A DNA stretch of 64,000 nt from Pseudomonas furukawaii (lineage in GTDB: Bacteria > Pseudomonadota > Gammaproteobacteria > Pseudomonadales > Pseudomonadaceae). This document shows positions 62,059-64,000 of this stretch, piece by piece. The translations under genes were made by a program, and so were the position numbers. Positions within the stretch are counted from its first letter, which is position 1; each line of letters starts with the position of its first letter. Under the pieces are notes generated by a model. That model did no database searches. It had not been told where the DNA came from and saw only the letters and a program-made list of their open reading frames with translations. The stretch spans positions 1,116,001-1,180,000 of the forward strand of contig NZ_AP014862.1 in assembly GCF_002355475.1 (NCBI RefSeq), read 5' to 3'.

Positions 62059-62865
62059 ATGGAGCGTCGATGCTATTTCGTGGTGGGCGATAAGTTCAAG
62101 GCTTTCGCTGAGGGAAAGAATGTTCTCACCCTAAGTCAATTAAGGTCGCTGACTGATCTTCCGGATGGATTTATGGATGTCCGCGCCGTACTAAAGTTGG
62201 GGCAAGGTGTGCAAGAAGAGGAAGTGCGCGAAATCCTGAATAGGCACGAGAGCAGAGGAGGAGTCAAAGCACTGTTGGAATTATCGGATTTACATCGTGT
62301 AAAAGATCGTGCGGATAGTGTTATTAGTCATAAACGTTTTCCATACAACACCCTTATTGGCTCTCCGCAAAAAATCGTCGAGGATGAATTTCTGATTCCG
62401 TTGAATATTGATGAGCGTTGCGAGTTGATGGGGGATCACCAGACCGGGCAGCATGTGCAAGGAATGATAGTGATCGAAGCTTTCAGACAGTCCTTCTTGG
62501 CTGTTACGGAGGCTTTCTTTCCGCTTGAGAGCAAGAGTAGCTATTTTGTAATCAATATGATGAATGTGAGTTTCACGAGTTTCTTGTTTCCGCTGCCAGC
62601 GCATGTGAGTTATCGAGTTCTGGAGGCGAACAGAAGCAGGAAACGTGCACGTTATAAAGTGATCATGTCTGCAGTCCAAAATGAAGTTGCTTGTGCCACT
62701 GCTGAGGTGTCTTTTACCGTATATCCTGCCAGCAGTATTGCGCCAAAAGAGGCTGAGCTCGCCTACCAAGTCACTGAGGCTCTGCTTGGGCTCATGCCTC
62801 ACACGGTCAACCGTTCCATCCAGCCTGCAGGCGGAAAGACTCTGGCGTTGGAGATTGAGCGATGA
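62059..62865 (+). CDS. AfsA-related (A-factor biosynthesis) hotdog-domain protein
   Basis: 268 aa. Residues 88-155 match the AfsA hotdog pattern: H91-K92 followed by 'YNTLIGSPQKIVEDEFLIPLN', then D126-H-Q-T-G-Q-H-V-Q-G-M136 and E140-A-F-R143-Q144, the conserved 'DH..GM.xxEAxRQ' block. A second beta-rich half (about 160-225) follows. AfsA/ScbA enzymes condense a beta-ketoacyl-ACP with a C3 unit (dihydroxyacetone phosphate) to start gamma-butyrolactone signals in Streptomyces; relatives act in other small-molecule pathways. The first 85 residues are not part of the core and are unassigned. It overlaps the next gene by 4 bp (ATGA). Low GC. Family assignment is fairly firm; the reaction here is inferred. 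Confidence 0.8.
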   Translation: MERRCYFVVGDKFKAFAEGKNVLTLSQLRSLTDLPDGFMDVRAVLKLGQGVQEEEVREILNRHESRGGVKALLELSDLHRVKDRADSVISHKRFPYNTLIGSPQKIVEDEFLIPLNIDERCELMGDHQTGQHVQGMIVIEAFRQSFLAVTEAFFPLESKSSYFVINMMNVSFTSFLFPLPAHVSYRVLEANRSRKRARYKVIMSAVQNEVACATAEVSFTVYPASSIAPKEAELAYQVTEALLGLMPHTVNRSIQPAGGKTLALEIER

Positions 62866-63689
62866 CCAAGGTCTATTCCCTCAGCGTTACCACCCAGGGA
62901 CCGCTTTACCCGCCAAGCGAAATCATGAATGAAGCGGGGGACTTCATCGTGATCGGGCGCATTCCACAAGCGGATGGCACGCTTCCCTGGGGAGGAGCGA
63001 TCGTGTCTTCCGCAACCCAAGCCCCTACATTCAATGAATTAGGTGTGTATGACGTATTGAAGTGGATCGACTTGACGAACTTGGGAAAGTTGGCCGACCA
63101 AGTACTACACACGCTGCCTCTGCCATTGCCGGTCAATAATTACCCAATTTTGTTCGCACCCGAGCAACGGCCTCAGGCGCATAGTGAATTCCGCTCTAGT
63201 TTTCCCCTCCACGAGGCGCCGGTTCCTGACCTTCGTGCCGAGGATGGTCGCAGGCGAAAGTCTCCGATAACTCTGAGGCAGTGGTTGCGAGCAAGCGGGG
63301 AACTAAAGGTCAGTGTGGATAATGGTGGTCGCACTGCCTTGTTTGAACTTGAGTGCAAAAATCTACTGCCAGACAGCCTCTATACCGTCATGAGTTTGCG
63401 CCAAAACGATCTTCGCCCCGAGAACCCCAGCCGGCCAGGACCGCTAGGCATACCCAACGCGTTCATAACAGATGCTGAGGGCAATGGTTACTACTGGGCT
63501 CGCCTGCCCAATCCATTTCCCGATGCAAGCCTTCCCAGTGCAAACCGTATTATCAATGTGGTCGTATTGTACATGAGTTCTCAGATGACTCATGGCGGGG
63601 CTGTCGGTTGGTACGGATTGGGCGCAGATATACATGCCCAGTTGAAGCTAAAGGCCGATAGTTTCTCCAGCCTACTCACATGTGGCTAA
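62862..63689 (+). CDS. Hypothetical protein of the AfsA-type cluster
   Basis: 275 aa, ATG coupled to the afsA-like stop. I do not recognise it. There is no signal peptide or membrane segment. The middle (about 85-135) is Pro/Arg-rich and may be a linker. The C-terminal half ('KVSVDNGGRTALFELECKNLLPDSLYTVMSLRQND...GNGYYWARLP...IINVVVLYMSS...GGAVGWYGLGADIHAQLKL') looks like a beta-sandwich; the closing 'VVVLYMSSQMTHGG...GADIHAQLKL' has a His-containing turn that could bind metal. Tight coupling to the AfsA-type protein suggests a role in the same pathway. Confidence 0.75.
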   Translation: MTKVYSLSVTTQGPLYPPSEIMNEAGDFIVIGRIPQADGTLPWGGAIVSSATQAPTFNELGVYDVLKWIDLTNLGKLADQVLHTLPLPLPVNNYPILFAPEQRPQAHSEFRSSFPLHEAPVPDLRAEDGRRRKSPITLRQWLRASGELKVSVDNGGRTALFELECKNLLPDSLYTVMSLRQNDLRPENPSRPGPLGIPNAFITDAEGNGYYWARLPNPFPDASLPSANRIINVVVLYMSSQMTHGGAVGWYGLGADIHAQLKLKADSFSSLLTCG

Positions 63690-63741
63690 ATAAAATTCAA
63701 TTCATTAAAAATAAATTGCATGAGCCTATCGAGGATATTCC

Positions 63742-63972
63742 ATGCCTGTAATACATATCGCTACATGGCCGATTGAGGATGAACGAGTCGCACGAGCCAT
63801 AATCGAGGGAGTGACACGGGTCGTTCATGAATTGAGCGGCGTTCCGCTCGACAAAATATCAGTTTACATATCGGAGATCATGCCCTCCAGATGGGGGGAT
63901 GCCGGAGTACTTGGCACCGATCCAGAGTTCAAAAAGCAGAGTCGGCGTCTGAGTTATGAGGATAGCCAGTGA
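63742..63972 (+). CDS. 4-oxalocrotonate tautomerase-family protein
   Basis: 76 aa. After Met removal Pro-1 (MPVIHIATWP) would be the catalytic base of the tautomerase superfamily. 'GVTRVVHELSGVPLDKISVYISEIMPSRWGDAGVLGTDPEF' matches the small tautomerase pattern. GAGG is 7 nt upstream. Such enzymes isomerise enol/keto acids or add water, a plausible tailoring step for a butyrolactone- or polyketide-like product. It follows the 275-aa gene by 52 bp in the same direction. Confidence 0.85.
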   Translation: MPVIHIATWPIEDERVARAIIEGVTRVVHELSGVPLDKISVYISEIMPSRWGDAGVLGTDPEFKKQSRRLSYEDSQ

Positions 63973-64000
63973 ATGGATTGACCGGTTTGGTTTCGGAGCC
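63969..64000 (+). CDS. Possible next gene of the cluster, cut by the window edge
   Basis: A GTG at 63969 overlaps the tautomerase stop (GTGA) and opens a frame reading VNGLTGLVSE to the edge. Coupled overlaps are used within this operon, so a real gene is plausible, but ten codons cannot identify it. The nearby ATG at 63973 hits a stop after two codons. Confidence 0.3.
   Translation, partial: MNGLTGLVSE

Noticed and set aside
61831-62802. Minus-strand frames opposite the low-GC operon
   Set aside because: They lie opposite well-supported coding sequences and have no ribosome-binding sites or family patterns.

Overview
The window is a 64 kb stretch of chromosome from a high-GC Pseudomonas (sensu lato). 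The evidence is protein identity and gene order. The run iscR-iscSUA-hscBA-fdx-iscX-ndk-rlmN-pilF-rodZ-ispG-hisS-yfgM-bamB-der, the leuA...xseA...guaBA block, and valS-(unknown)-holC-pepA facing lptFG all follow the Pseudomonas arrangement. Sampled lines in the core are near 65-70% G+C. Nearly everything from 1 to about 60,900 is conserved housekeeping chromosome. No insertion sequence, integrase, CRISPR array or rRNA gene was seen.

Layout. 1-10.2 kb: yejK (cut by the left edge), an orphan membrane-tethered TAXI-type binding protein, the sbcDC nuclease pair, rlmF, a YfbS-like SLC13 transporter and a small winged-helix protein. 10.3-18 kb: valS, a small unknown, holC and pepA on the minus strand, diverging from lptFG. 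18-25.5 kb: an RDD membrane protein, a cold-shock protein, tRNA-Leu(CAA), the queA-tgt queuosine pair, yajC-secD-secF, and a glycine-zipper protein. 25.5-34 kb: suhB, trmJ-cysE and the complete isc iron-sulfur operon behind a near-consensus IscR box. 34-45.3 kb: ndk, rlmN, pilF, rodZ, ispG, hisS, yfgM, bamB, der, then an aminotransferase/omega-amidase pair after a REP element. 45.5-57.4 kb is more strain-variable: a secreted multidomain metzincin protease with two chitin-binding domains, an HxlR regulator, leuA with a candidate leader peptide, a YbdG-like mechanosensitive channel, a LytM-type M23 protein, xseA, an unknown double zinc-knuckle protein, an OprD-family porin and a class A acid phosphatase. 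57.6-60.8 kb: guaB-guaA.

The most interesting part is the right end. Just after the guaA terminator the base composition drops sharply (sampled lines about 32-47% G+C). A foreign-looking operon of at least four genes begins, reading out of the window: a dimeric alpha/beta-barrel-like protein, an AfsA-type (A-factor biosynthesis hotdog) protein, a 275-aa protein I do not recognise, a 4-oxalocrotonate-tautomerase-family protein, and probably a fifth gene cut by the edge. AfsA enzymes make gamma-butyrolactone-type signals in actinomycetes, so this looks like part of a small-molecule (possibly signal) biosynthetic cluster on an island at guaA, a known integration hotspot. The AfsA-family call is reasonably firm. 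The pathway, the product and the island's far end are inference.
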